The notes beneath the pieces were generated by a model. That model had not been told where the DNA came from. It did not search any database and saw only the letters and a program-made list of their open reading frames with translations. Positions 1-8,850 of a stretch of 64,000 nucleotides of DNA are shown here, piece after piece. Numbering within the stretch: the stretch's first letter is position 1; each line of letters begins with the position of its first letter. A program made the translations under genes and the position numbers. Source of the stretch: Streptosporangium lutulentum (lineage in GTDB: Bacteria > Actinomycetota > Actinomycetes > Streptosporangiales > Streptosporangiaceae); NCBI RefSeq assembly GCF_030811455.1, contig NZ_JAUSQU010000001.1, positions 7,068,001 to 7,132,000 of the forward strand, written 5' to 3'.

Positions 1-736
1 CGCCGATCGTGGTCGTCCTGATCGTGGTGATGTTCTGGATGAACTCGTCCTGGAGGACGAGCGGTTTCCCGACGGGTTTTCCGGAGAACGGATCCCAGGC
101 GATCACCGCGTCGCTCTGTCCGGCCAGCACGAGCGGGACGCCGTGAACGCGGACCAACGCGACGGCGCTGAAGATCCCGGTACCGATGGGCGGGCCGATC
201 CGGCGGCCGGTCGCCAGATCGAACACGTAGGCGCCGTCGGTGCCCGCCGTGGCGGCGATCGGCCTGCCGTCGAACTCGCCGAACGCGACGGACCGGAACC
301 GCCCGGCGGGGAGCGGCCCGCCGACGGGCAGCCGGGTGGTGGCGTCCCACCTCTGGAGCGCCCCGCGGCTCCGGCCGAGGATGACGGGTCTGCCGCCGAC
401 GGTGCCGTACGCCACCGGGCCGTCGCCGGGGATCGGATCGCCGATCGGTTCCAGAGTGGCCCTGTCCCAGATCCGGATGGTGTGCTCGGCACCCGCGCTG
501 ATCACGACGGGCCGGTCGTCCAGTTCGCCCACGGCCACCGAGGTCACGTCGGCGTGGCCGCCCATGTCCATCGCGACGGGCGCCGCGAACGAGGCGGGAA
601 CGACGCCGCGTGACGTCTCCTGGCAGGTGGTGCCCGCCCGGGGCCAGCTCACGACGGTCGACCCGGCCGAGGCCAGCGGCACGGACCCGGCCAGGAACAG
701 CGCGGCGAGGACGGGTGGCAGCCGCCGAAAGGACAT
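1..736 (-). CDS. Secreted WD40-like beta-propeller protein, 3' end outside window
   Basis: The frame opens at an ATG at 736 and stays open to the window edge, so about 245 N-terminal residues are visible and the C-terminus is missing. The N-terminus is a signal peptide (MSFRRLPPVLAALFLAGSVP followed by LASA). The mature part has repeated blades of the type 'IRIWDRATLEPIG', 'LQRWDATTRLPVG', 'YVFDLATGRRIGPP' and 'VIAWDPFSGKPVG', which are WD40/propeller blades of about 45 residues. A secreted or cell-surface scaffold is likely; no catalytic residue is visible. A + strand frame lies opposite but has no family resemblance. Confidence 0.75.
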   Translation of the reverse strand, partial: MSFRRLPPVLAALFLAGSVPLASAGSTVVSWPRAGTTCQETSRGVVPASFAAPVAMDMGGHADVTSVAVGELDDRPVVISAGAEHTIRIWDRATLEPIGDPIPGDGPVAYGTVGGRPVILGRSRGALQRWDATTRLPVGGPLPAGRFRSVAFGEFDGRPIAATAGTDGAYVFDLATGRRIGPPIGTGIFSAVALVRVHGVPLVLAGQSDAVIAWDPFSGKPVGKPLVLQDEFIQNITTIRTTTIG

Positions 737-969
737 CCGAACCCCTGTCGCCGTAATCGCTCCCCGAGCATAAACCGCACCCCTCACCGAGGGTGCCGCC
801 CCGGCGTGATCCGCCGGAAGGGCGCCGGGTCCGGCCTGCCGCCACGGCCACGGGCCCCGGTGGTCACATCGGTGAAACCGGTGATTTCACCGATGCCAAA
901 CGATCTGCCGCCGGAGATCATCTCCGGGTGTGGCCGCACATCCGGCCGTGCCGGAAGGAGATATGAAGC

Positions 970-2361
970 ATGGTCTCGCTGGTGAAAATGGCCAGAGTCA
1001 TGGTGGCAGGCGTGGTGATCGCCGGGCTCGCGGCCGGACCGACCCACGCCGACACCCGGCAAACACCGCGATCAGCTCCTGCACCCGTCCCAGCCCCGAC
1101 CGTCGAGGGGCCCGTTCCCGGCTCCGTCCCCGGTGACCCGTCCTCACCGGACGTGAAGAACACCTACCCCTGGTTGTCCACCGACGTGAACCTGGCCGCC
1201 CGCGGCTACGTGGAGCAGGAGTTCTACCTCTCCGGTGCGGCCGACGCCTACGACACGACCGGCCGGCTGCTCGCCTCGGACGTCCCCTACCGCACCCGGA
1301 TCATCGTGCGCCGTCCCGCCCACCAGGCCACCTTCAACGGCACCGTGCTCGCCGAGTGGCAGAACGTGACCGCCGGGTACGACCTGGACGCCCTGTGGAG
1401 CCCCGACCAGATCACCCGTGCCGGGTACGCGTGGGTCGGCGTCTCCGCGCAGCGGGTCGGGGTCGACCAGCTCCGCGGATGGAGCCCGGCCCGCTACGGA
1501 ACCCTGGACGTCACGGGCGGCGGCCGTTTCACCGCCGACGAGCTCTCCTACGACATCTTCTCCCAGGCGGCCAAGGCCGTCCGGGCGCGAGGCGGCAAGG
1601 CTCCCCTGGACCGGTTGAAGGTGGACACGGTGCTGGCGATCGGCGCCTCGCAGTCCGCGGGCCGGATGACCGTGTACTACGACGCCGTGCTGCCCCAGAT
1701 CGAGAGCGTCTTCGACGGGTTCGCCAACATCGTCGGGGGCGCGCCCACCCGTGTCGGCGCCGAGCCGGTGTTCCAGGTGTTGTCGGAGACCGATGTGCGG
1801 TCACCGGCCCATCGTGCGGACAGTGACCGGTTCCGCCACTGGGAGGTCGCCGGCGCGGCCCACTCCGGCTGGACCGGCCAGGAGTACCGGCGCCCGCTGC
1901 TGACCCGCGACCTCGGTAGCGCACCCGCCTACACCTGCGACCAGCCACCGTTCAGCCGCGTGCCGTTGAGCCATGTGCTCGCCGCCGCCTACGACCACCT
2001 GACCCGCTGGGTCGAACGCGGGATCGCTCCCCCGACCGCTCCCCCGCTGCGGTTCAACCCCGACGGCACGAAGGTCCGCGACGAGCTGGGCCTGGCCCAG
2101 GGAGGCATCCGGCTCTCCCAGGTCGCGGCGCCCACCGCCCTCAACAACGGCGACAACTCGGGAGAGTCGTTCTGCCGGCTGTTCGGCACGCACGTGCCCT
2201 TCGACCAGGCCCGGCTCAAGCAGCTCTACCGCCTCCGGGGCCTGTACATCGCCGCCGTCGCGGGGTCCGACGCGGGCAACCTCCGCAAGGGCTACCTTCT
2301 GCCCTCCGACGCGGCCCAGAACCTGAAGGACGCCACCAAGGTCGACGTCGGCCGACACTGA
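970..2361 (+). CDS. Secreted alpha/beta-hydrolase domain protein
   Basis: A 463-residue protein with a signal peptide (hydrophobic stretch VMVAGVVIAGLAAG, then A-rich cleavage region) and a Pro-rich linker to about residue 60. The body resembles the actinobacterial alpha/beta-hydrolase-10 family. The nucleophile elbow is GASQSAG near residue 226, with a late His candidate in 'EVAGAAHSGW'. It probably acts on esters or lactones outside the membrane; the substrate is unknown. The start at 970 follows GGAAGGAG at a normal distance; an ATG at 963 is in another frame and too close to the Shine-Dalgarno sequence. It is convergent with the monooxygenase downstream. Confidence 0.8.
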   Translation: MVSLVKMARVMVAGVVIAGLAAGPTHADTRQTPRSAPAPVPAPTVEGPVPGSVPGDPSSPDVKNTYPWLSTDVNLAARGYVEQEFYLSGAADAYDTTGRLLASDVPYRTRIIVRRPAHQATFNGTVLAEWQNVTAGYDLDALWSPDQITRAGYAWVGVSAQRVGVDQLRGWSPARYGTLDVTGGGRFTADELSYDIFSQAAKAVRARGGKAPLDRLKVDTVLAIGASQSAGRMTVYYDAVLPQIESVFDGFANIVGGAPTRVGAEPVFQVLSETDVRSPAHRADSDRFRHWEVAGAAHSGWTGQEYRRPLLTRDLGSAPAYTCDQPPFSRVPLSHVLAAAYDHLTRWVERGIAPPTAPPLRFNPDGTKVRDELGLAQGGIRLSQVAAPTALNNGDNSGESFCRLFGTHVPFDQARLKQLYRLRGLYIAAVAGSDAGNLRKGYLLPSDAAQNLKDATKVDVGRH

Positions 2362-2386
2362 GGCGGTGACACCTCACCCGTACGAG

Positions 2387-2416
2387 AGGGAGCGCGAGCC
2401 GAAGCCCGCGCTCCCT
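2387..2416. terminator. Hairpin terminator between convergent genes
   Basis: AGGGAGCGCG at 2387-2396 pairs perfectly with CGCGCTCCCT at 2407-2416 across a 10-base loop, followed by TTT on the + strand. It lies just after the hydrolase stop codon and 130 bases beyond the monooxygenase stop, so it could serve either direction. Confidence 0.6.
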
Positions 2417-2545
2417 TTCCGGGACCTCGGCCGAACGGACGTGTGCGGCCTTGACGGCGGTCGGGCCGCGTTCACGTCCTCCCGGGAGACGTGCCGGTGA
2501 CCAGGGGGCGGAGACCGCGGGAGCCGTCCGGCCCGCCGTGGTGCG

Positions 2546-4366
2546 TCACCGGAACTCGAGACCCGCGAACGCACCGGACGTGCGCCATTCGTCGAGGTAG
2601 GCGAAGTAGGCCGTCGCCCCGTGCGGGTAGCCCACGTTGAGCCGCGCCCGCAACCCCGCGTCCTGGCCCTCGTTGTTGTAGTAGCCCGGCGTGCAGTCCG
2701 GCGAGTTCAGCAGCCGGCCCGTGCCGGACAGCAGGAGCTCGACCCACGCGTCCTCGGCCTCCTTGGCGACCTCGATCTCGTCGAACCCGTTGTCGAGGGC
2801 ATGCCTGATCATCAGCGCGATCGTCCTGCCCGCCTCCGTGAGGTTGTGCGGGATGTTGGAGATGAGGTTCGCGCCCTGCGTCGGCTGCACGATGAAGGCG
2901 TTCGGAAAACCGTGCACGTGGATGCCGTGCAGGGTGCGCATGCCCTCGGCCCAGTACTCGGAGAGCTTGACGCCGTCGCGACCGGTCATGTCGTAGCCGG
3001 CCCGTCGCGTGTATTCGGTGCCGACCTCGAAGCCGGAGGCGTAGATGACGCAGTCGACCTCGTACTCCCTGCCGGCGACGACGACTCCGTTCTCGGTGAT
3101 CCGCTCCACGCCCTTGCCGTCGGTGTCGACGAGGTGGGTGCCGGGGACGTTGTAGGCCTGCAGGTACTCGTCGTGGAAGCACGGCCGCTTGCACAGCTGG
3201 CGGTACCACGCCTTCAGATTCCGGGCCGTCTCGGGATCCTCGACGATGGAGTCGACGCGCGCGCGGATCTCCTCCATTTTCTCGAAGTCGGACTCCTCGA
3301 AGGCCTCCATCATCTTCTCCGGGGTGAAGTCCTCGGGCGCGAGCTTCATGACCTTGGAGCGCAGCCGCCGGGCGATGTCGGTCCAGCCGTCCATCACCAG
3401 GTCCTCGTCGGCCATGCTGTTCGTCTGGTTGGCCGTGAAGTTCTCCAGCCAGCGCTGCTGCCAGCCCGGCGTCGCGATCTGGGCGAACCACTCAAAATCG
3501 GTCGGCTGGTTGTTGCGGACGTCGACCGACGACGGGGTGCGCTGGAACACGTACAGCTCCTCGCACGCCCGAGCCAGGTGCGGCACGCACTGCACGGCCG
3601 TCGCCCCCGTCCCGATGACGGCGACGCGTTTGCCGGCCAGCTTCTCCATCGGCGCACCCGAGGGGTCGCCCCCGGTGTAGTCGTAGTCCCAGCGGCTCGT
3701 GTGGAACGAGTGTCCCTTGAACGACTGGATGCCGGGAATCCCCGGCAGTTTCGGCACGTGCAGCGGACCGGTGCCCATCGCGACGAACCGGGCGGTGAAG
3801 TCGTCGCCCCGGTTGGTACGGATGATCCAGCGCGATCGCTCCTCGTCCCATCGGAGATCCTTGACCTCGGTGTGGAAGAGCGCGTCGTCGTACAGACCGA
3901 ACTGCTTGCCGATGCGCCGGCAGTGTTCGAGGATCTCGGGTGCGTGCGCGTACTTCTCGGTCGGCACGTGACCGGTTTCCTCAAGGAGCGGCATGTACAC
4001 GAACGACGCCGTGTCGCACTGCGCGCCGGGGTAGCGGTTCCAGTACCAGGTGCCGCCGAAGCCGCCTCCCTTCTCGATGATGCGGACGTCGTCGACGCCG
4101 GCCTCCTTCAGCCGCGCGCCGGTGACGAGACCGGCGAAGCCTCCGCCGATGAACGCGACCGTCACGTGGTCGGTCTTCGGCTCGCGTGGGGTCATCGGGG
4201 TGTGGGGGTCGTCGAGGTAGTGCGCGAGGTGGCCGGTGAGCCGGAGGTACTGGTCGTTGCCGTCGGGACGGAGCCGCTTGTTGCGCTCCTCCAGATACCT
4301 CTGGCGGAGGGACTCCTTGTCGATGGCGGTGCCATCGGGGCTGGCGAAGCGGCCTGTGACGGTCAT
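2546..4366 (-). CDS. Flavin-containing Baeyer-Villiger-type monooxygenase
   Basis: A 606-residue protein that should bind FAD and NADPH and insert oxygen next to a ketone. Visible motifs are the FAD Rossmann site IGGGFAGL (about residues 73-80), the NADPH Rossmann site IGTGATA (251-257), and the Baeyer-Villiger fingerprint [12 protein letters not shown] (216-227), matching FxGxxxHxxxW(P/D). The roughly 65-residue N-terminal extension is typical of the cyclopentadecanone/steroid monooxygenase branch. I chose ATG 4366 (MTVTGRF); the frame is open further upstream but would cross the palindromic operator. It is divergent from a TetR gene, its likely regulator. The substrate cannot be told from sequence. 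Confidence 0.88.
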   Translation of the reverse strand: MTVTGRFASPDGTAIDKESLRQRYLEERNKRLRPDGNDQYLRLTGHLAHYLDDPHTPMTPREPKTDHVTVAFIGGGFAGLVTGARLKEAGVDDVRIIEKGGGFGGTWYWNRYPGAQCDTASFVYMPLLEETGHVPTEKYAHAPEILEHCRRIGKQFGLYDDALFHTEVKDLRWDEERSRWIIRTNRGDDFTARFVAMGTGPLHVPKLPGIPGIQSFKGHSFHTSRWDYDYTGGDPSGAPMEKLAGKRVAVIGTGATAVQCVPHLARACEELYVFQRTPSSVDVRNNQPTDFEWFAQIATPGWQQRWLENFTANQTNSMADEDLVMDGWTDIARRLRSKVMKLAPEDFTPEKMMEAFEESDFEKMEEIRARVDSIVEDPETARNLKAWYRQLCKRPCFHDEYLQAYNVPGTHLVDTDGKGVERITENGVVVAGREYEVDCVIYASGFEVGTEYTRRAGYDMTGRDGVKLSEYWAEGMRTLHGIHVHGFPNAFIVQPTQGANLISNIPHNLTEAGRTIALMIRHALDNGFDEIEVAKEAEDAWVELLLSGTGRLLNSPDCTPGYYNNEGQDAGLRARLNVGYPHGATAYFAYLDEWRTSGAFAGLEFR

Positions 4367-4454
4367 GCGTGCTCCGTGTTCGACGGGGACGGGACGTCGA
4401 TACGCCGAGCGGCGGGGGTGCCTCCGGCGGCATCCGCCCCTCAGCAGTGTCAGG

Positions 4455-4474
4455 ATGTCACTCATGAGTGACAT
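4455..4474. promoter_or_regulatory. Perfect 20-bp palindrome, probable TetR operator
   Basis: ATGTCACTCATGAGTGACAT is its own reverse complement over all 20 bases. It sits in the 137-bp gap between the divergent monooxygenase and TetR genes, 30 bases before the TetR start. The length and symmetry are those expected for a TetR dimer site controlling both genes. The regulator assignment is inferred from position. Confidence 0.75.
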
Positions 4475-4503
4475 GCGGCAAGTGCCGCCGCTACGATCGT
4501 CGT

Positions 4504-5133
4504 ATGACCCCTGACGCCGTGACCGTGACGTCGCTCTCCGACGAGCGGCGCGACGTCGCCCGATCACGGATCCTTCGCGCCGCACGCGTGGTGCTGGCGG
4601 AGCGCGGCCTCGCCGCGACCGTCGACGACGTGGCCGAAGCGGCCCACGTCAACCGGCGTACGGTGTTCCGCCACTTCGCCACGCGCGACGGCCTCTTCGC
4701 CGCCGCCATCAAGGAGGGCGTGCGCAGCTACGCCCTGCACATCCCGGCGCCGCCCGAGGACGACGACCTGCGGGCCTGGCTGCTCGATCTGCTGTTCGTC
4801 ACCCACCGGCTCAACGCCCGCAACGGCCGCATCTACTGGGAGCTCGCGGCCCTCGAACCGGACAACCTCTCCGCCGAGCTCGCCCAGGCGGCCGCCGAGC
4901 GCCGGGAGAGCCGCAAGCTCTTCGCGGTCGGCGTCACCTCCCGCATGTGGCAGGCGCGCGGCGGGCGGGAACACCCTCCGGCGTGGCTGGTCGACGCCGT
5001 CGCCGTGCACCTTTCGGGATTCACCACCCAGTCGCTCACCGGAGACTTCGGCCGCACTCCCGACGAGGTGGCCCAGGTGTCGGCGCAGGTTCTCGAGGCC
5101 GCGCTGAGCGCCGCCCTCACCGCGTCGCGGTGA
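4504..5133 (+). CDS. TetR-family transcriptional regulator
   Basis: A 209-residue repressor. The N-terminal helix-turn-helix is clear ('GLAATVDDVAEAAHVNRRTVFRHFATRDGLFA' region, about residues 32-63); the C-terminal ligand domain is not assignable. ATG 4504 is preceded by the palindrome at 4455-4474. The neighbouring divergent Baeyer-Villiger monooxygenase makes a local, substrate-induced repressor role likely. The frame is open to 4468 but that would include the operator. Confidence 0.85.
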   Translation: MTPDAVTVTSLSDERRDVARSRILRAARVVLAERGLAATVDDVAEAAHVNRRTVFRHFATRDGLFAAAIKEGVRSYALHIPAPPEDDDLRAWLLDLLFVTHRLNARNGRIYWELAALEPDNLSAELAQAAAERRESRKLFAVGVTSRMWQARGGREHPPAWLVDAVAVHLSGFTTQSLTGDFGRTPDEVAQVSAQVLEAALSAALTASR

Positions 5134-5247
5134 TCGCCCGGCCCGACGCCGCCCGTCGGCGACCCGTAACGGCGCGGCCGGGCTCGGCGGGGTACCGCGG
5201 CGCCTGGCACCTGGTGCCTGAAAACGTGGGCCGGACCCGCGGTCACG

Positions 5248-7731
5248 TCAGGCCCCCGGTTCGAGTTCCTCCCGGATGGCCTGCCCCGCCGCGCGGTGCC
5301 CGGCGGCGGCAGCCGGGTCCGTCTCGTCGAGGACGGCGGCGATCCCCTCGTGGGCCAGCGCCTCCCTGTGCCGGTTGCCCACCTTCGGGGCCAGTTCGAG
5401 TGCCTGACGGTGCAGGCGCAGGGCCTCGTCGGGCAGGCCGGCCAGTCGGCAGGTCTCGCCGTAGTCGTTGAGGAAGTGAATCTTCCAGTGTTCCTCGAAC
5501 AACTCGTCCAGGAGGGCGAAGGCCTGCCGGTGGCCGGCCAGCGCCTCCTCGTGGCGGCCCATCTGGCGCAGGGCGACGCCCAGGCAGTTGAGACACCACG
5601 CCTCGTTGTTCTTGTGGCCGTCCTCGCGGGCGACTTCCAGGGCGTGGCGCAGGTGCTCCGCGGCCTCGTCGGGTCGCTCGTGGGCGGTGGCCATGCCAAG
5701 GGTGATCCGGGCCGTCAGCGCGGCCGGCCAGGCGGGGTCGGCGTGCGCGGCGTCCAGCACCTCACGGGCCAGCCGCGCGGCCTCCTCGCGGTGTCCCAGT
5801 TGCAGCATCGCCCACGCCTCGTCGGCGGTCGCATGGGCCGCGCCCATCGGACAGCCGGCGTCCGCGTACAGCTTTCCCGCCGACCGGAACAGGCCGAGTG
5901 GCTCCTCGACACAACCCTCGTCCCACCGCAGGTAGCCGCGGCGCATCATCAGATCCGCCTCGGAGCGGGTGTCGCCCGCCTGGGACACCAGCGGTGCCGC
6001 CGCCTCGTACGCGGCGCCTGCCTCCGCCATCCGGCCCGCGTTGTAGCGGGCGAAGCCCAGGTCGCTGTGCGCCTCGGCCAGTTGCCACGGATCGCCCAGG
6101 CGCTGCGCGGCCGACAGCGAGCGCTCGAACAGGACGTTGAGGTGCGTCGTGCCGCAGCGCCGCGCGAAGTACGCCCGCATGAAGCGCGGCAGCTCGCACG
6201 CGTGCGCGTCGGCTCCGGTGGCGACCGCCACCTCGAAGGCGCCTATCAGGTTGGTGTACTCGGTGCCGTACCAGCCGAGAGCCGCGTGCTTGTCGGTGAA
6301 CCGCGGCAGTTCGGCCGGCGGCCGGCCCGCGGAGGCCGGGCGGCTGCCGGACACGTACGGCATCGCGGCGTCGGCGGAGGCCGCCGCGTGTACGTAATAG
6401 TCGAGCACCCGGCCCAGCGCCTGCTCCCGCTCCGCCGGAGAATCCTGCTCCGAGGTGGCTCGGCGCGCGTGCTGGTGCACCAGGTCGTGCAAGATGTACC
6501 GGCCGGCCGACGGCTGCTGGACGAGGTGCGCGTCGAGCAGGTCCTCCAGCATCGCCCGTGCGCCGCGCAGCGGCACGTCCGCCAGCGCCGCCGCCACGTA
6601 CTCGTCGAAGGACGACCCGAACAGCAGGCCCAGCAACCGGAACAACCTGCGCTCAGCCCGGTCCAGTTGCCGTACGGACATGGCGAACGCGGTGTCGAAC
6701 TCGCTCGTGCCCTCCGCCATGCGCTCGACGAGGATGCCCACGGTCCAGCCCGGCCGGTGCCGCAACCGGGCCCCGGCCAGGCGCAGGGCCAGCGGCAGAT
6801 GGCCGCACAACCGCAGGACTTCGGCCGCGGACTCCGCGTCACGGGCCAGGCGGCCGTCGGGGCCGCCGGGATCGCCGCTGGCGCGGGCCAGCAGCTCCGC
6901 GCTCTCCTGCGGGGTCAGGACGTCCAGTGAGACCGGGGGCACCTCCTCCAGGCCCAGCAGCCGATTGCGGCTGGTGATCAGGACGACGGAGGGCCCCGCG
7001 CCGGGCAGCAGCGGGCGGACCTGGTCGGCGCCGGCGACATTGTCGAGGACCACGACGGCCCGCCGGCCGGCCAGCTCCGAGCGCCAGCAGGCGGCCAGCG
7101 GCTCGACACCGCCCTCCTGCGGGATCTTCTCCGACGGGACGTCGAGCGCGGCGAGCAATGCCCGCAGCGCGGGATCGGGATCGAGCGGTTCCCGCCCGTC
7201 GGTGAACCCGTGCAGGTCCAGGTAGAGCTGCGCGTCCGGGTATCCGGCGGTCAGCAGGTGCGCCGCGTGCACCGCCAGACAGGTCTTGCCGACGCCCGCC
7301 ATGCCGTCGACCGCGACCACCCGGCTGCTGTCCACCGCGGCGAGGACGGCGGCGAGCTGGGCCTCACGTCCGGTGAAGTCGGGCACGTCACGCGGCAGAT
7401 CGTTGCGGGGCGGGCGCGGGACGCCGGCGGGCGGCGAGGGAGGCTGGACCTGGCGGCTCGTCTTCGGGGGCGACGGCAGGAGGTTCGTCACCCGCTCCCA
7501 CACGGGGCGCAGCGGGCGGGGGTCACGCTTGACGAAGCGGCAGAGTTCGATCACCACGGGCCAGGGCGGCACCGACTGGCCGCTGAGGTAGCGCGACAGC
7601 GACGACGAGCTGAGGCCCGTGTCCCGCGCGAGGGCCCGCACGCCGCGCCCGGACAGCTCCTGGAGTAGACGCAGCCGGGCGGCCAGTTCGTCCTGGGGGT
7701 CCGCCTTCGCCGTCCGCTGGTTCACCGCCAC
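5248..7731 (-). CDS. HTH / NB-ARC ATPase / TPR regulator (STAND type)
   Basis: A protein of about 827 residues with three parts: an XRE helix-turn-helix at the N-terminus (core 'VRALARDTGLSSSSLSRYLS'), an NB-ARC NTPase with Walker A GMAGVGKT and a Walker B-like 'RAVVVLDN', and a C-terminal half of TPR-like helices rich in alanine and leucine. The order resembles actinobacterial AfsR-like STAND regulators but with an XRE domain in place of the SARP domain. The start is GTG 7731 (or GTG 7725) behind an AGGCAGGG Shine-Dalgarno; the frame remains open to 7857. It is divergent from the carboxymuconolactone decarboxylase-like gene, a possible target. The signal sensed is unknown. Confidence 0.82.
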   Translation of the reverse strand: MAVNQRTAKADPQDELAARLRLLQELSGRGVRALARDTGLSSSSLSRYLSGQSVPPWPVVIELCRFVKRDPRPLRPVWERVTNLLPSPPKTSRQVQPPSPPAGVPRPPRNDLPRDVPDFTGREAQLAAVLAAVDSSRVVAVDGMAGVGKTCLAVHAAHLLTAGYPDAQLYLDLHGFTDGREPLDPDPALRALLAALDVPSEKIPQEGGVEPLAACWRSELAGRRAVVVLDNVAGADQVRPLLPGAGPSVVLITSRNRLLGLEEVPPVSLDVLTPQESAELLARASGDPGGPDGRLARDAESAAEVLRLCGHLPLALRLAGARLRHRPGWTVGILVERMAEGTSEFDTAFAMSVRQLDRAERRLFRLLGLLFGSSFDEYVAAALADVPLRGARAMLEDLLDAHLVQQPSAGRYILHDLVHQHARRATSEQDSPAEREQALGRVLDYYVHAAASADAAMPYVSGSRPASAGRPPAELPRFTDKHAALGWYGTEYTNLIGAFEVAVATGADAHACELPRFMRAYFARRCGTTHLNVLFERSLSAAQRLGDPWQLAEAHSDLGFARYNAGRMAEAGAAYEAAAPLVSQAGDTRSEADLMMRRGYLRWDEGCVEEPLGLFRSAGKLYADAGCPMGAAHATADEAWAMLQLGHREEAARLAREVLDAAHADPAWPAALTARITLGMATAHERPDEAAEHLRHALEVAREDGHKNNEAWCLNCLGVALRQMGRHEEALAGHRQAFALLDELFEEHWKIHFLNDYGETCRLAGLPDEALRLHRQALELAPKVGNRHREALAHEGIAAVLDETDPAAAAGHRAAGQAIREELEPGA

Positions 7732-7907
7732 CGTGCCCTGCCTTTCCGTCCCATCGCGAAAGAAACTTACCGGGACGAATAACCACAGGCCACCCCCGTT
7801 CCGGCTGTCCCACGGTGTCCCATCGCCGTCGTCATGGCACGCCGTTCCGGCTGTCATGGAGTCACGCCCCGAGGGACGGGGCGCCGATCCGAAAGAGGAG
7901 AACCACG

Positions 7908-8363
7908 ATGCAGTCCCGTATGCAGAACCCCGCCTTCATCCTGTCCGGCGCGATGCAGCCCATCCAGGAGCTCTTCAAGGCCGTGCACACCGGCGGGGTG
8001 GACGCTCAGACGCTGGAGCTGGTGCATCTGCGGGTCAGCCAGATCAACGGCTGCAGCGCCTGCGTCGACGGGGGTGCCAAGAGCGCCCGCAAGGCCGGGG
8101 TGAGCGAGGAGCGGCTGGCCACGGTCGTCGCCTGGCGGGAGACCCCGTACTTCACCGAGGAGGAGCGGGCGGCGCTCGACCTGGCCGAGGCCGCGACGCG
8201 GCTGGCCGACCGTGCCGAGGCGGTGAGCGACGAGGTCTGGGACAGGGCCGCCACCTATTTCGACGAGAAGCAGCTGGCCGCGATCATTTTGATGATCGGC
8301 GTCACCAACCTGTTCAACCGGCTCAACGCCACCACCCGCCAGATCGCCGGCGCCTGGGGGTGA
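7908..8363 (+). CDS. Carboxymuconolactone decarboxylase / AhpD-like protein
   Basis: A 151-residue protein of the CMD family with the redox motif CSAC (in 'INGCSACVDGGAKSARKAG', about residues 46-64) and the family's conserved helix 'LAAIILMIGVTNLFNRLNA'. The CxxC plus downstream His-poor sequence suggests an AhpD-like peroxidase/thiol role rather than true lactone decarboxylation. ATG 7908 has a strong AGAGGAG Shine-Dalgarno at 7894-7900; longer in-frame starts lack one. It is divergent from the HTH/NB-ARC/TPR regulator and precedes a 46-residue ORF. Confidence 0.85.
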   Translation: MQSRMQNPAFILSGAMQPIQELFKAVHTGGVDAQTLELVHLRVSQINGCSACVDGGAKSARKAGVSEERLATVVAWRETPYFTEEERAALDLAEAATRLADRAEAVSDEVWDRAATYFDEKQLAAIILMIGVTNLFNRLNATTRQIAGAWG

Positions 8364-8506
8364 GCGACGCCCGTCCCGGGCCCCCTGATTCGAACCCGAG
8401 GCCCGGGACCGCTCGCCTCACCCCGGCGACCCCGGACGAGCCACCGCGCCGGCCGTCCCCCGCAAGCCACTCATCCCCATGAAGATCACAGGCGAGGAGT
8501 CCCACC

Positions 8507-8647
8507 ATGACCGAGAAGCCGAAGACCACCACCGCGGCCGGCAAGAAGTTCGACGGGTTCACCGACGAGGAACGAGCCGCGCTGACGGAGCTGACCGCCG
8601 ACGACGAGGCGCGGATCAGCGCACTCGCACGGCGAGCGGCGAGCTGA
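8507..8647 (+). CDS. Small 46-residue hypothetical protein
   Basis: ATG 8507 follows GGCGAGGAG at good spacing. The product begins MTEKPKTTTAAGKKFDGFTD and continues EERAALTEL, ending at TGA 8645-8647. The 'GFTDEERAAL' stretch recalls the N-terminus of YdeI/DUF1801-like proteins, which are normally much longer, so this may be a stand-alone short relative or a truncated copy. Highly charged, no membrane segment. It is 143 bases downstream of the CMD gene on the same strand. Function unknown. Confidence 0.5.
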   Translation: MTEKPKTTTAAGKKFDGFTDEERAALTELTADDEARISALARRAAS

Positions 8648-8850
8648 GAACCGCGCTCGCGCCGCGCCCTCGGCACGCACCCCCGAGACGACCGCGCGCC
8701 GAATCGCCCGACCACCACGACCGGGCGCGACCACGCCGTGATGGTCGCGCGCCCGGGCACCCGCGATGGGTCCGCACGTCGCCGGGACTATTTCCACGAG
8801 TTCCGTCCCGTTAAGGTGGCCGAATCGGAGGGTTCCGTGCAGGAGGAAAC

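Noticed and set aside
2621-4471. 616-codon + strand frame
   Set aside because: Antisense to the Baeyer-Villiger monooxygenase and without any family motif.
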